From positions 120,273 through 184,272 of the forward strand of contig NZ_JBHMFT010000010.1 in assembly GCF_051433195.1 (NCBI RefSeq): DNA of 64,000 nt, written 5' to 3'. Numbering within the stretch: position 1 is the stretch's first letter; each line of letters starts with the position of its first letter. The DNA is from Falsiroseomonas sp051433195. Its GTDB lineage: Bacteria; Pseudomonadota; Alphaproteobacteria; Acetobacterales; Acetobacteraceae. The notes beneath the pieces are model-generated. The model was not told the origin of the DNA. It worked only from the letters and a program-made list of their open reading frames with translations, and ran no database searches. Positions 7,825 to 16,795 of this stretch are shown one piece after another. A program made the position numbers and the translations under genes.

Positions 7825-8616
7825 ATGGCTGAGGCTATGACGACGACCCGACACCTGGATGCGTCGCGCCCGGAGCTGCGGCGGATCGGGACGGCCGAAC
7901 TCGCCACCGCACTGCGCCGGGGCTGGGCGGATTTCCTGGCGACGCCGACGCAGCTGATGTTCCTCTGCGTGCTGTATCCCGTCATCGGCCTGGTTGCCGC
8001 GACGCTGGCGGCGGGCGGCGAGGTGATGCACCTGTTCTACCCGATGGCGGCCGGCTTCGCGCTGGTCGGCCCGATCGCGGCGCTGGGCCTGTATGAGATC
8101 AGTCGCCGGCGCGAGGCCGGGCTGCCGGCGAGCTGGATGAATGTCTTCGACGTGCTGAAGTCCCCGGCGCTGCCCGGCATCGTGGCACTCGCCCTGTTGC
8201 TCGTGGTGCTGTTCCTCGCCTGGCTGCTGGCGGCGGATGCCATCTACGCCGCGACCCTCGGCACGCTGCCGGCGCAGCCGGGGCAGGACATGACCACGCT
8301 GCTGTTCAGCACCGAGGAAGGCCGCCGGATGATCCTGCTCGGCAACGGCGTGGGCTTCCTGTTCGCCGTCGTCGTGCTGGTGCTGACGGTGGTGTCCTTC
8401 CCCATGCTGCTGGACCGTGATGGCGGCGTGGCGCAGGCGGTCGGCACATCGCTGCGCGCGGTGGCGCTGAACCCGATGCCGATGGCGCTGTGGGGGTTGA
8501 TCGTCGCGGTGCTGCTGCTGTTGGGGTCGCTGCCGCTGTTCATCGGGCTGGCCGTGGTGCTGCCGGTGCTGGGGCACGCGACCTGGCACCTGTACCGGCT
8601 GGTGGTGGTGCGCTGA
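7825..8616 (+). CDS. DUF2189-like integral membrane protein
   Basis: A 263-residue protein with a soluble N-terminus, roughly six hydrophobic helices and an AALRRGWADFLATPTQL segment. This layout and that segment are typical of the DUF2189 family of unknown function. The ATG at 7825 has GGGGGAGG seven bases upstream. The longer upstream frame has no supporting site and is rejected. It is the only plus-strand gene among the first 28.8 kb and lies between convergent crtB and divergent crtE, sharing the PpsR-site region. Assignment to a photosynthetic role rests only on position. Confidence 0.8.
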   Translation: MAEAMTTTRHLDASRPELRRIGTAELATALRRGWADFLATPTQLMFLCVLYPVIGLVAATLAAGGEVMHLFYPMAAGFALVGPIAALGLYEISRRREAGLPASWMNVFDVLKSPALPGIVALALLLVVLFLAWLLAADAIYAATLGTLPAQPGQDMTTLLFSTEEGRRMILLGNGVGFLFAVVVLVLTVVSFPMLLDRDGGVAQAVGTSLRAVALNPMPMALWGLIVAVLLLLGSLPLFIGLAVVLPVLGHATWHLYRLVVVR

Positions 8617-8619
8617 GGC

Positions 8620-9642
8620 TCAGCGCGCGATGGAGCCGAGATCGGCATCCTCGCGCATGCGGTCGAACAGCTGCACGGCCCAGGCGATGCGCTCCGGCAG
8701 GCGCTGCGGGCTGGGGGCCGGCTGCGCCTGGACCGCTTCCACCAGGAAGCGCGTCGCCGGCAACGGGGGCGCCGCGTGCCGTGCGGGGCGCGCGGTGAGC
8801 GCCGACAGGCTGCGCGCCATCAGCACCGCCTTGCGGCCGTTGCGCACATGCGCGCGGCGGCCGACGGAATCGCCACCCTGGCGTTCCACTTCCCGCCCGA
8901 TCTCGGCATAGACATGCCGCGCCGCCGCGATGCCGGCGCGGCAATCCCGCGGCAGCAGCGCGAAGCCGGCCTCGGAGCGGGCGTAGTGCGCATCCGCCAC
9001 ATCCAGCAGGCGCTGCACGACACGGCCGAGCGCCGGGCTGAACCGTGGCGCGGCGAGGAACGCCTCCGGGTCCAGCCCCTCCGCCCGCATCCAGTCCAGC
9101 GGCAGGTACAGCCGGCCGTTGCGCGCATCCTCGCCGACGTCGCGCGCGATGTTCGTCAACTGCATCGCGACGCCGAGGTCGCAGGCCCGCGCCAGCGCGG
9201 CGGCATCACGCACGCCCATCAGAAGGGTCATCATGGCGCCGACGGTGGCGGCGACGCGCGCGGCATAGGCCTCGAGCGCGGCGAGGTCGGCATAGCGCCG
9301 TCCCTCCGCATCCCAGGCGAAGCCTTCCAGCAGCGCCGCCGGCAGCGCGCGCGGAATCGCATAATCCCGTACCACCACGGCGAAGGCGCGGTCCGCGGCA
9401 TGCGCCTGCGGGCGGCCGGCATGGATGGCGTCCAGCCTGCGTTGCAGCGCCGGCAGCGCGGCGGCGGCATCCGGCGCTTCGTCGATCGCGTCGTCTGCGA
9501 CGCGGCAGAAGGCGTACAGCGCGGTGGCGGGTTCGGCGATGCGTGCCGGCAGCAGCATCGCGGCGGCGCGGAAGGATTTCGACCCGCCGGCCAGCATGGC
9601 GCGGCAGGCGGCGCGATCGGCCTCCGAGGTACTGCTCAGCAT
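8620..9642 (-). CDS. crtB: Phytoene synthase CrtB
   Basis: A 340-residue squalene/phytoene synthase condensing two geranylgeranyl diphosphates to phytoene. Aspartate-rich motifs are VADDAIDE near residue 50 and NIARDVGEDARNGRLYLP in the middle. The gene is last in the 18-gene run that begins with bchF, 16 bases after bchO, and ends 3 bases from the convergent DUF2189-type gene. In many purple bacteria crtB is paired with crtI. No crtI desaturase gene is adjacent here or anywhere in the window. Confidence 0.94.
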   Translation of the reverse strand: MLSSTSEADRAACRAMLAGGSKSFRAAAMLLPARIAEPATALYAFCRVADDAIDEAPDAAAALPALQRRLDAIHAGRPQAHAADRAFAVVVRDYAIPRALPAALLEGFAWDAEGRRYADLAALEAYAARVAATVGAMMTLLMGVRDAAALARACDLGVAMQLTNIARDVGEDARNGRLYLPLDWMRAEGLDPEAFLAAPRFSPALGRVVQRLLDVADAHYARSEAGFALLPRDCRAGIAAARHVYAEIGREVERQGGDSVGRRAHVRNGRKAVLMARSLSALTARPARHAAPPLPATRFLVEAVQAQPAPSPQRLPERIAWAVQLFDRMREDADLGSIAR

Positions 9643-9658
9643 CGGGCGTTCCGCCTTG

Positions 9659-10540
9659 TCATGCCGCCATCTCCCCGGCCGTTTCGGACTTGATCAAGGC
9701 GGCAGCCTGCTCCGGCCGCTCCTCATGCGCCAGATGGCCGAGGCCCGGCCACGCAACGATTTCCGCCGAAGGCAGGCGCCGCCGCACCGCCTCCGCCTGC
9801 GCCGGCGGCACCGCGCGATCCAGCGCGCCCGTCACCAGCACGAGCCGCGGCTTCAGCTTAGGCAGGTCGCGCAGCAGCGGCACCAGGTCCCAGTTCGCCA
9901 TCATCCCCAGGGCCGCGGCCAGGTGGCCCGAATGCCGGAACAGTCGCGCGTAGAGATCGACGCCGCGGGCCTCGATGCGGCTGCCGGTGTCGCGCAGCAG
10001 GCGTTCCGCCACGGCACGATCGGCGGCACGCCAGGCGAACAGGCTCGGCACGAAGGGCAGCCCCACCAGCATCCGCGCCGCGCGGGTGAAGAAGGCCGCG
10101 TGACGATCACCGAGCGGCTGCAGCGCGCCGTTCAGGCTGACAATGGCCGATGGCGCGATGCGGCCATCGAGCGCCATGCGCAGCAGGATCGCGGCGCCGG
10201 CGGAATGCCCCGCCGCGAGCGCCGGCCGCACCTGCATGGTGGCCAGCAGCGCCGCGACGGAGGCCGCCATGCCGGGCAGCGAAAGCCGTGCGCTGGCCAC
10301 CGGATCCGAGAAGCCATGGCCCGGCAAATCTGGCGCCACCACGGTGAAGTCGCGCGCGAGCAGCGGCATCAGGTCGCGCCAGGAATGTGTTGCGGCGGCG
10401 GTGCCGTGCAGCAGCAGGATGGTGGGCCCCTGCCCCATCACCTGCACGTGCCAGCGCAGTCCGGCGGCGGTGACGAAGCGGCTGGCCTCGCGGTTCGGCC
10501 AGTCCCGGCCCTCGATGTTCCAGTTCGGGCGCTCCGCCAT
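9659..10540 (-). CDS. bchO: Alpha/beta-hydrolase BchO, Mg-chelatase-associated
   Basis: A 293-residue alpha/beta hydrolase. The nucleophile elbow GHSAGA and an oxyanion region LLHGTAAATHSW are visible, and the final His lies in GLGHLAHEE. BchO is consistently encoded after bchI-bchD and is thought to assist magnesium chelatase, though its substrate is not settled. Its ATG overlaps the bchD TGA by one base. The N-terminal WPNREASRFV is a family signature. The longer upstream frame is bchD run-through. Confidence 0.92.
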   Translation of the reverse strand: MAERPNWNIEGRDWPNREASRFVTAAGLRWHVQVMGQGPTILLLHGTAAATHSWRDLMPLLARDFTVVAPDLPGHGFSDPVASARLSLPGMAASVAALLATMQVRPALAAGHSAGAAILLRMALDGRIAPSAIVSLNGALQPLGDRHAAFFTRAARMLVGLPFVPSLFAWRAADRAVAERLLRDTGSRIEARGVDLYARLFRHSGHLAAALGMMANWDLVPLLRDLPKLKPRLVLVTGALDRAVPPAQAEAVRRRLPSAEIVAWPGLGHLAHEERPEQAAALIKSETAGEMAA

Positions 10541-12237
10541 CAGGCGGCGTCCCGCGTGGTCGCGACGGCGGCGGAGAGCCGCTGCGAATCGACGGAAGGC
10601 AGTGCGAGGTAGCGTGCCCCCATGGCCTCCGCGAGTTGCCGCGCGAAGGGCTGCGGCCGCGGCGCCGTATCCACCAGCAACACCGCGAGCCGCGCCGCCC
10701 GCACCGGTGCGGCAGCCGCCAGGGCATCGGCCTCGGCACGCGGTCGTCCGGCCGTGCCATCCCGCGCGATGTTGGCACGGCCATCGGTCAGCAGCACCAG
10801 CAACGGCGTGCGGCCACGGCGTTGCGCTTCCTCGGCCAGCGCCATGGCGGCGTCGATGCCGGCTGCCAGCGGCGTGGCACCACCGCCCGGCAACCCGGCC
10901 AGGCTGCGCTTGGCGCGCACCAGGGAATTCGTCGGCGGCAGCAGGGTTTCCGCCGCACGGCCCCGGAAGGCCACGACGGCGACGCGGTCGCGTCGCACGT
11001 AGCAATCCGCCAGCAGCATCTCCACCGCGCCCTTGGCCTCCGCCAGCCGTGCCAGCGCGGCGGAGCCGGAGGCATCGACGGCGAAGATGGCGGTGGTCTC
11101 GGTGTTCTGGCGAAAGCGCAGGATGCGGATATCCTCCGCCCGCACGCGGATCAGCGGCCCGGCCGACTCGCGCCGGCGCAGCGCCTGCCAGGGCGCGGCG
11201 GCGCGCAACGTCTCGACCAGCGACAGCCGGGCGCCGCCGCGCAGCGCGCCGGATCGCGTGCCGATGGGCCGGCCGCGCTGCGCCGAAAGCCTCAGCTGGC
11301 CAGCGCGGCCCTGCACGCCACCGGCTTTCCGCGCCGCCTCCCGCGCCCCCGCGCCGAGCGCCGCGAGCAGGCCGGCGGGCAATGCGGCGCGCGTCGCCTC
11401 CAGCAGCATCTCCTGCATCGCCTGCGCGTCGGGCTGCTGCTGCGGCTGGTCCTCCGCGGGCGTCTCCGGCTCGGGTGCCGGTTCCGACTCGGGTTGCTGC
11501 TCGGCGGGCAGTTGCGTGGCGCGGTGGCCATAGACCAGCCGCACGGCGAGCGTCGCATCCTCCTCGCTCACGGCCTCACGCCCTGCCAGCGCCGCCGCCG
11601 CGCGCGCCGCACGCAGCGCCATCAACGGCGCGCGGAGCGAGGCAATGCCAAAGGCCAGGGCGGCGCCGCACAACGCGGGCAGCAGCGTCTCCGGCACCGT
11701 GACATCCGGCAGGCGGGCCCGCGCCGCGGCGCAATCGGGGGCCGGGTCGAGCGGTGCCTCATCCAGATCCAGCCGGAAGGCGAGGCGCTCCGCGAGTGCG
11801 GCAGGCGGTGCTTCCTCCGCGATGCCCTCGTCCAGCGCGACCAGGGCAAAGCGCGCCGGGAGGCTCAGCGACAACCCGTCCCGCTGCACCGCCACGACCC
11901 CGGAATCCAGCACGGCGCACAGCTTGGCGGCGGTGCCGGTCTCAAGCCGCTCCGCCATCGCCGCCACCACGATGCCGCCATCGGCACCCGCCAGCACGCC
12001 GCGCTCCGCGACCGGTCGCCCGGCCGCCAGCGTCGCCGCCAGGTCCAGCCCGCCAAGCAGCCGGCTGTCCGGGATCCCGAGCGGCAGTCGTCGCCACGGT
12101 GCGTCCTGGGGCAACGCGGCCCGCAGCAGCGCCAGCCAGCGATCGCGCGCCGGACCCGGCGCCGCGCGCAGCACCGCGCCTCCCAGCCCCGCCGGATCGA
12201 CCGCCAGCAGCAGGGCCGCCAGCGCCGGGTCGGTCAC
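10540..12237 (-). CDS. bchD: Magnesium chelatase subunit BchD
   Basis: A 565-residue subunit that with BchI forms the ATP-driven motor inserting Mg into protoporphyrin IX on BchH. The N-terminal AAA-like half lacks an obvious P-loop, as usual in BchD. A flexible Pro/Glu/Gln-rich linker around residues 245-272 follows, then a C-terminal von Willebrand A domain whose MIDAS motif reads VDASGS. It overlaps bchI by 4 bases and bchO by 1 base. Confidence 0.94.
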   Translation of the reverse strand: MTDPALAALLLAVDPAGLGGAVLRAAPGPARDRWLALLRAALPQDAPWRRLPLGIPDSRLLGGLDLAATLAAGRPVAERGVLAGADGGIVVAAMAERLETGTAAKLCAVLDSGVVAVQRDGLSLSLPARFALVALDEGIAEEAPPAALAERLAFRLDLDEAPLDPAPDCAAARARLPDVTVPETLLPALCGAALAFGIASLRAPLMALRAARAAAALAGREAVSEEDATLAVRLVYGHRATQLPAEQQPESEPAPEPETPAEDQPQQQPDAQAMQEMLLEATRAALPAGLLAALGAGAREAARKAGGVQGRAGQLRLSAQRGRPIGTRSGALRGGARLSLVETLRAAAPWQALRRRESAGPLIRVRAEDIRILRFRQNTETTAIFAVDASGSAALARLAEAKGAVEMLLADCYVRRDRVAVVAFRGRAAETLLPPTNSLVRAKRSLAGLPGGGATPLAAGIDAAMALAEEAQRRGRTPLLVLLTDGRANIARDGTAGRPRAEADALAAAAPVRAARLAVLLVDTAPRPQPFARQLAEAMGARYLALPSVDSQRLSAAVATTRDAA

Positions 12238-13289
12238 GGGCCGAACACTTCGCTCACCGCGCGATCGACCCGCGTGGTGGCCACGGCCTCGTCCAGCGGG
12301 TTGCGGCGCAGGCGGTGGCGGAGCGCGGGGGCTGCGATGCGGCGCAGATGCGCCACGCCCACCACCTCGTCACCGTCCAGCGCCGCCAGGGCGCGGGCCG
12401 CGCGGATCAGCGTCAGTTCGCCGCGCAAACCATCTGTGCCCAGCGCCATGCACAGCCGTGCCGCATTCTCCAGCGTCACATCCGGCACCGCGACCACCGG
12501 CAGCAATGCGCGCGCGGCGAGGATCTTCTCGCGCATTGCCTCCGCCTCCGCTTCCCAGGCCGACAGGAAGGCCTCGGTGTTGCGTTCGAAGGCGTCGCGG
12601 CGCTTCACCACCTCGATGCGGTTGGCGAGGTCGGTCGGCGTGCGGACTTCGACGGAGAGACCGAAACGATCCAGAAGTTGCGGCCGAAGCTCGCCTTCCT
12701 CGGGATTGCCGCTGCCGATCAGCACGAATCGCGCCGGGTGGCGGATGCTGATGCCCTCGCGCTCCACCACATTCTCGCCCGAGGCCGCGACATCCAGCAG
12801 CAGGTCCACCAGGTGGTCCTCCAGCAGGTTCACCTCGTCGATGTACAGGAAGCCGCGATGCGCGCGGGCCAGCAGCCCCGGCTCGAACGCCTTCTCGCCA
12901 TTGGCCAGCGCACGCTCGATATCCAGCGCCCCGGCGACGCGGTCCTCCGTCGCGCCCAGCGGCAGGTCCACGACCGGCACGGGCACCGTCGCCACCACAA
13001 GCTCGTCCGAATTCCGGCAGGCCTCACACAGATCCGCGGCCCGCGCCGGATCGCAGCCGAAGCGGCATCCCGCCACCGCCTGCATCGGCGGCAGCAGCGC
13101 GGCGAGCGCACGCACGGCGGTAGATTTCCCCGTGCCGCGGTCGCCGAACACCAGCACGCCGCCAACGGAAGGATCCACGGCGGCGATCAGCAGCGCCAGT
13201 TTCATCTCGTCCTGGCCGACGATGGCCGCGAAGGGAAACACCGCGCGCGCCATCACGGGCTTGCGCAGGATCGACGGCCCCAGATCCAT
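12234..13289 (-). CDS. bchI: Magnesium chelatase ATPase subunit BchI
   Basis: A 351-residue AAA+ ATPase. The Walker A motif is GDRGTGKST and the Walker B region is YIDEVNLL, followed by the family insert LVDLLLDVAASGENVVEREG. The ATG at 13289 overlaps the hemA stop (TGATG), which fixes the start. A frame extending 11 codons further up is run-through. It hydrolyses ATP to drive Mg insertion by BchHID. Confidence 0.95.
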   Translation of the reverse strand: MDLGPSILRKPVMARAVFPFAAIVGQDEMKLALLIAAVDPSVGGVLVFGDRGTGKSTAVRALAALLPPMQAVAGCRFGCDPARAADLCEACRNSDELVVATVPVPVVDLPLGATEDRVAGALDIERALANGEKAFEPGLLARAHRGFLYIDEVNLLEDHLVDLLLDVAASGENVVEREGISIRHPARFVLIGSGNPEEGELRPQLLDRFGLSVEVRTPTDLANRIEVVKRRDAFERNTEAFLSAWEAEAEAMREKILAARALLPVVAVPDVTLENAARLCMALGTDGLRGELTLIRAARALAALDGDEVVGVAHLRRIAAPALRHRLRRNPLDEAVATTRVDRAVSEVFGP

Positions 13290-14500
13290 CAGGCGGCCCT
13301 TTGCAGGCTGAACTGCGACCACACGGCGGACAGCGCGTTCACCAGCTGGTCCATGTCCGCGTCGCTGTGCACCGGGCTCGGCGTGATCCGCAGGCGCTCC
13401 GTGCCGCGCGGCACGGTCGGGTAGTTGATCGGCTGCACATAGACCCCGTGCTCATCCAGCAGGATGTCGCTGATGGTCTTGCAGACGATCGGATCGCCCA
13501 CCATCACCGGCACGATGTGGCTGGGATTGTCCAGGTGCGGCACGCCGATCGCATCCAGGCGCTTGCGCAGCGTCGCCGCGCGTTCATGCAGCCGAACCCG
13601 CTCCGCGCTGCTTTCCATCAAATGCTCGATGCTGGCGCGCGCGCCCGCGGCGATGGCCGGTGGCAGGGCGGTGGAGAAGATGAAGCCGGAGGCGTAGCTG
13701 CGGACGAAGTCGCACATGGCGGCGGAGCCGGCGATGTAGCCGCCGATCACGCCGAACGCCTTGGCCAGCGTACCCTCGATGACGGTCAGCCGGTGCGAGA
13801 CGCCATCGCGGTCCGTGATGCCGCCGCCATTCGGGCCGTACAGGCCGACGCCGTGGACCTCGTCGCAATAGGTCATCGCGCCGTATTTGTCGGCGATGTC
13901 GCAGATGGCGGCGATGGGGGCGATGTCGCCGTCCATGGAATAGACGCTCTCGAACGCCACCAGCTTCGGCGCGGCGGGGTCGATCTCGGACAGCACGCGC
14001 TCCAGGTCGACCAGGTCGTTGTGGCGGAACATGCGGCGCTCGGCGCGGCTGTGGCGCATGCCCTCGATCATCGAGGCGTGGTTCATTTCATCGGACACGA
14101 TGACGCAACCCGGCATCCGCCCCGCCAGCGTCGACAGCGACGCCCAGTTGGACATGTAGCCGGAATTGAACAGCAGCGCGTCTTCCGTGCCGTGCAGCTT
14201 CGCCAAGGCGCGTTCCAGCAGCACGTGCTCGTGGTTGGTGCCGGAGATGTTGCGCGTGCCGCCCGCCCCGGCGCCGTGGCTGTCCAGCGCCTGGTGCATT
14301 GCCGCCAGCACCTTCGGATGCTGCCCCATGCCGAGATAGTCGTTGGAACACCACACCGTCACTTCGGAGGTCTTGCCGTTGCGATGGCGCGTCGCCTTCG
14401 GAAACTGGCCGGCGCGACGCTCGATATCGGCGAAGACGCGATAGCGGCCCTCGCGGCGGAGGCTGTCGAGCTGGGTGCGGAAGAAGGATTCGTAGTTCAT
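13289..14500 (-). CDS. hemA: 5-aminolevulinate synthase HemA
   Basis: A 403-residue PLP enzyme condensing glycine and succinyl-CoA, the first step of alphaproteobacterial tetrapyrrole synthesis. The cofactor Lys is residue 247 in GTLAKAFG, and an N-terminal FFRTQLDSLRREGRYRVF stretch is typical. It lies 34 bases after puhE and overlaps bchI by one base. It is thus expressed with the pigment genes, which would match precursor supply to bacteriochlorophyll demand. Confidence 0.96.
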   Translation of the reverse strand: MNYESFFRTQLDSLRREGRYRVFADIERRAGQFPKATRHRNGKTSEVTVWCSNDYLGMGQHPKVLAAMHQALDSHGAGAGGTRNISGTNHEHVLLERALAKLHGTEDALLFNSGYMSNWASLSTLAGRMPGCVIVSDEMNHASMIEGMRHSRAERRMFRHNDLVDLERVLSEIDPAAPKLVAFESVYSMDGDIAPIAAICDIADKYGAMTYCDEVHGVGLYGPNGGGITDRDGVSHRLTVIEGTLAKAFGVIGGYIAGSAAMCDFVRSYASGFIFSTALPPAIAAGARASIEHLMESSAERVRLHERAATLRKRLDAIGVPHLDNPSHIVPVMVGDPIVCKTISDILLDEHGVYVQPINYPTVPRGTERLRITPSPVHSDADMDQLVNALSAVWSQFSLQRAA

Positions 14501-14534
14501 CTCGGACCCCCTGTGGCCGGTCTTTTTCGTTCAG

Positions 14535-15329
14535 TCACGCGACGGGCGCCGTTGCGGGTGCCGGACGATCCTTGCGCGAGGCGAGGCCCCAGCGCCAAAG
14601 AGCATCCGCCGGGACCGGCATCACCATGAAGATGTGTTCCAGCAGCCCCAGCGCGACCAGGCTGGCGAGCAGGGTGAAGCCCGCCACCTCATGCGGCGTG
14701 GCGTCGGCGGCAATGGCGGACTGCATCAGCAGCACGCAGGCCACGCTGCCGAGCAGCAGCGAGACCGGCAGCAGCGCGTTCATCCGCCGCCGCCGGAAGA
14801 AGCTCTCGAGGTAGCGCAAGTGGTCCGGCAGGAAGGATTCCGCCAGGTTGCGCACGCCGAGGTAGACATTGAGCTTCGCGCTCTGCCGCATCGCCCAGAA
14901 GGCCAGGAAGGTCCACAGCCCGATGCGGTTCGGTGCGCCCCAGGTCGCGACGGCGATGGCCGCCGCGGCGACCATGATGGCAATCTCGTGCCACAGCACC
15001 GCGCCGAGCGCCGCGCGCAGCCGCGGCCAGCCCGTGGCGCCCGGCGGGCAGGCGCTGCGGTTGGGCCCGGTGACGAGGCCGGTCAGGAAAGCGGTCTCGA
15101 TCCAGGCCCAGACGAGCAGCCCGCAGATGAAGCCGAGATAGGCGCCGCGCGTCGTCGTATCCCAGGCCGAGGCATGCAGCCCCGCCAGCGCCGCCAGCAA
15201 CAGCGTGGTGGCGCCGAGCATGGTCCAGCGGAAGGTCTCCCGCCGCAGGCCGTCCAGGTACAGGATGACACCCGTGCTGAACCACCAGATGAACAGGGTG
15301 AACAGCGCGGGCAGCCCATGCTCGGCCAT
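14535..15329 (-). CDS. puhE: Photosynthetic complex assembly protein PuhE
   Basis: A 264-residue multi-spanning membrane protein (about seven hydrophobic helices) of the DUF3623 / photosynthetic complex assembly protein 2 family. PuhE influences reaction-centre and LH1 assembly in Rhodobacter, and its mechanism is not established. A conserved core includes FWAMRQSAKLNVYLGVRN, LPDHLRYLESFF and a loop before the last helices. It stands in the usual place between acsF and hemA, 4 bases after acsF. Confidence 0.9.
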   Translation of the reverse strand: MAEHGLPALFTLFIWWFSTGVILYLDGLRRETFRWTMLGATTLLLAALAGLHASAWDTTTRGAYLGFICGLLVWAWIETAFLTGLVTGPNRSACPPGATGWPRLRAALGAVLWHEIAIMVAAAAIAVATWGAPNRIGLWTFLAFWAMRQSAKLNVYLGVRNLAESFLPDHLRYLESFFRRRRMNALLPVSLLLGSVACVLLMQSAIAADATPHEVAGFTLLASLVALGLLEHIFMVMPVPADALWRWGLASRKDRPAPATAPVA

Positions 15330-15333
15330 GGGT

Positions 15334-16470
15334 CTACCAGGCCGGCTGCAGGCGCGGGTCGGCCGGCAGGTCGTGCCGCCGCGGCCGCAGGAAGTACAGT
15401 CGTGCGAAGTTCGCGCCGGCTGCCGCCATCAGGCCGTAGCGCTTGAGGGTGCCGACGATGCCACCCTGCGCCCGCGCCTCCGCCATCGCCTCGTTGACCT
15501 TACGCAACCGCTCCAGCCCACGCAGGAAGCTCGGGTTGTCCACGTCCAGCGTCGCCGGGAAGACCTGGCGGCAGATTTCCTCCGTGATGCGGAACACCTG
15601 CATGTCGTAATCCGTGGGCGTCATGCCGAGCGCCTTGTGGAATTCCGGCCGCGCATGGTCGCGCACATACATCGTGGCGAAAACCGCGAGCTGGAAGAAC
15701 CGCACCCAATAGACATTGCCGCCGGACAGCAGATGCGGGTTCGCGCGCATCAGCAGCGCGAAGGCCTCGCCGTGCCGGAACTCATCGTTGCACCAGTTGT
15801 GGAACCACTTGAAGATCGGATGGAAGCGCAATTCCGGGTGCCGCTCGAACTGCCGGAAGATGGTGATATACCGCGCATAACCGATCTTCTCGGACAGGTA
15901 GGTCGCGTAGAAGATGAATTTCGGCTGGAAGTAGTGGTACTTCTTCGCCTTGGTCAGGAAGCCGAGGTCGACGCCGACGCCCACATCCTTCAGCGCATCG
16001 TTGATGAAGCCGGCATGCCGGCTTTCATCCCGCGCCATGACGCCGAAGATGTCCTTCATGTCCGGATTGGTGACGCGCTTCTTGATTTCGGCATACAGCA
16101 CGCAGCCGGAGAATTCGGCGGTCACGGAGCTGACCAGGAATTCCAGCAGCTCCTTCTGCAGCGGCTCCGGCAGCGCCTTGATGTCGAACTCGTCGAATTC
16201 GGCGGTGCGGGTGAAGTGACCCTTGTTCGGGTCGGCGTGGAATTCCGCCATCATCGCATCCCATTGCTGGCGCACGGGCTCGATGTCGATCTTGTCCATC
16301 GCGGCGAAATCGGTGGTGTAGAAGCGCGGCGACAGCGCGGTTTCGGTCAGCGCCATCTTCGTCGCGATGCCATCGGCATCGGGGCGCCCGCCCGGCGTCA
16401 TGCTCGGCGCGGTGATGTTGGCCAGGACCGGGTCGGCGACCGCCGGGCCATCCAGGATCAGGCGTTCCAT
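15334..16470 (-). CDS. acsF: Oxygen-dependent Mg-protoporphyrin IX monomethylester cyclase AcsF
   Basis: A 378-residue diiron enzyme forming the isocyclic E ring with O2. Two metal-binding motifs, DESRH (in ARDESRHAGF) and DEFRH (in CNDEFRHGEAF), are intact. The ATG at 16470 has AAGGAGG about 8 bases upstream, so the longer frame is not used. Because no radical-SAM BchE is in the window, the pathway as seen needs oxygen, which is the main evidence for an aerobic phototroph. Confidence 0.95.
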   Translation of the reverse strand: MERLILDGPAVADPVLANITAPSMTPGGRPDADGIATKMALTETALSPRFYTTDFAAMDKIDIEPVRQQWDAMMAEFHADPNKGHFTRTAEFDEFDIKALPEPLQKELLEFLVSSVTAEFSGCVLYAEIKKRVTNPDMKDIFGVMARDESRHAGFINDALKDVGVGVDLGFLTKAKKYHYFQPKFIFYATYLSEKIGYARYITIFRQFERHPELRFHPIFKWFHNWCNDEFRHGEAFALLMRANPHLLSGGNVYWVRFFQLAVFATMYVRDHARPEFHKALGMTPTDYDMQVFRITEEICRQVFPATLDVDNPSFLRGLERLRKVNEAMAEARAQGGIVGTLKRYGLMAAAGANFARLYFLRPRRHDLPADPRLQPAW

Positions 16471-16790
16471 GCGGCGGCCTCCTTCGGCTCGAAGCCGCAG
16501 TGATACAATTCGGTCAGTTCGAAAATTGCGACCCACTGCGTCCACCAGCGGGTCAGCGGCCCGGCGCGCATCACCGTCGCGCGGGTCTGGAACGAGGTGC
16601 GTTCCCCGAAGGCGACATGGTCCGGCATGTTGTGCACCAGCACCTTGTCGCCTGGCCGCAGGAACACGTCCTCCGGCACCGCATAGACATGGAAGCTGTC
16701 CGCGGTTCTCTCGATATCCACCGTGCAGGGCACTTCGAAGGTCCTGGTCCCACCGAAGAGTGCCCGGCCCGCTCCCCAGCGGCCGTTCAT
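16458..16790 (-). CDS. Conserved PGC protein of unknown function (110 aa) before acsF
   Basis: A 110-residue soluble protein starting MNGRWGAGRALFGG, with a central stretch SFHVYAVPEDVFLRPGDKVLVHNMP and a Trp-rich C-terminal part (RWWTQWVAIFEL). A small frame at this position between puhC and acsF recurs in purple bacteria, but I know no assigned function. It starts 5 bases after puhC and its last codons overlap the acsF start by 13 bases. The tight linkage suggests a role with the cyclase or in complex assembly. I see no metal-ligand cluster or membrane helix. Confidence 0.8.
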   Translation of the reverse strand: MNGRWGAGRALFGGTRTFEVPCTVDIERTADSFHVYAVPEDVFLRPGDKVLVHNMPDHVAFGERTSFQTRATVMRAGPLTRWWTQWVAIFELTELYHCGFEPKEAAAWNA

Positions 16791-16795
16791 CCTGG

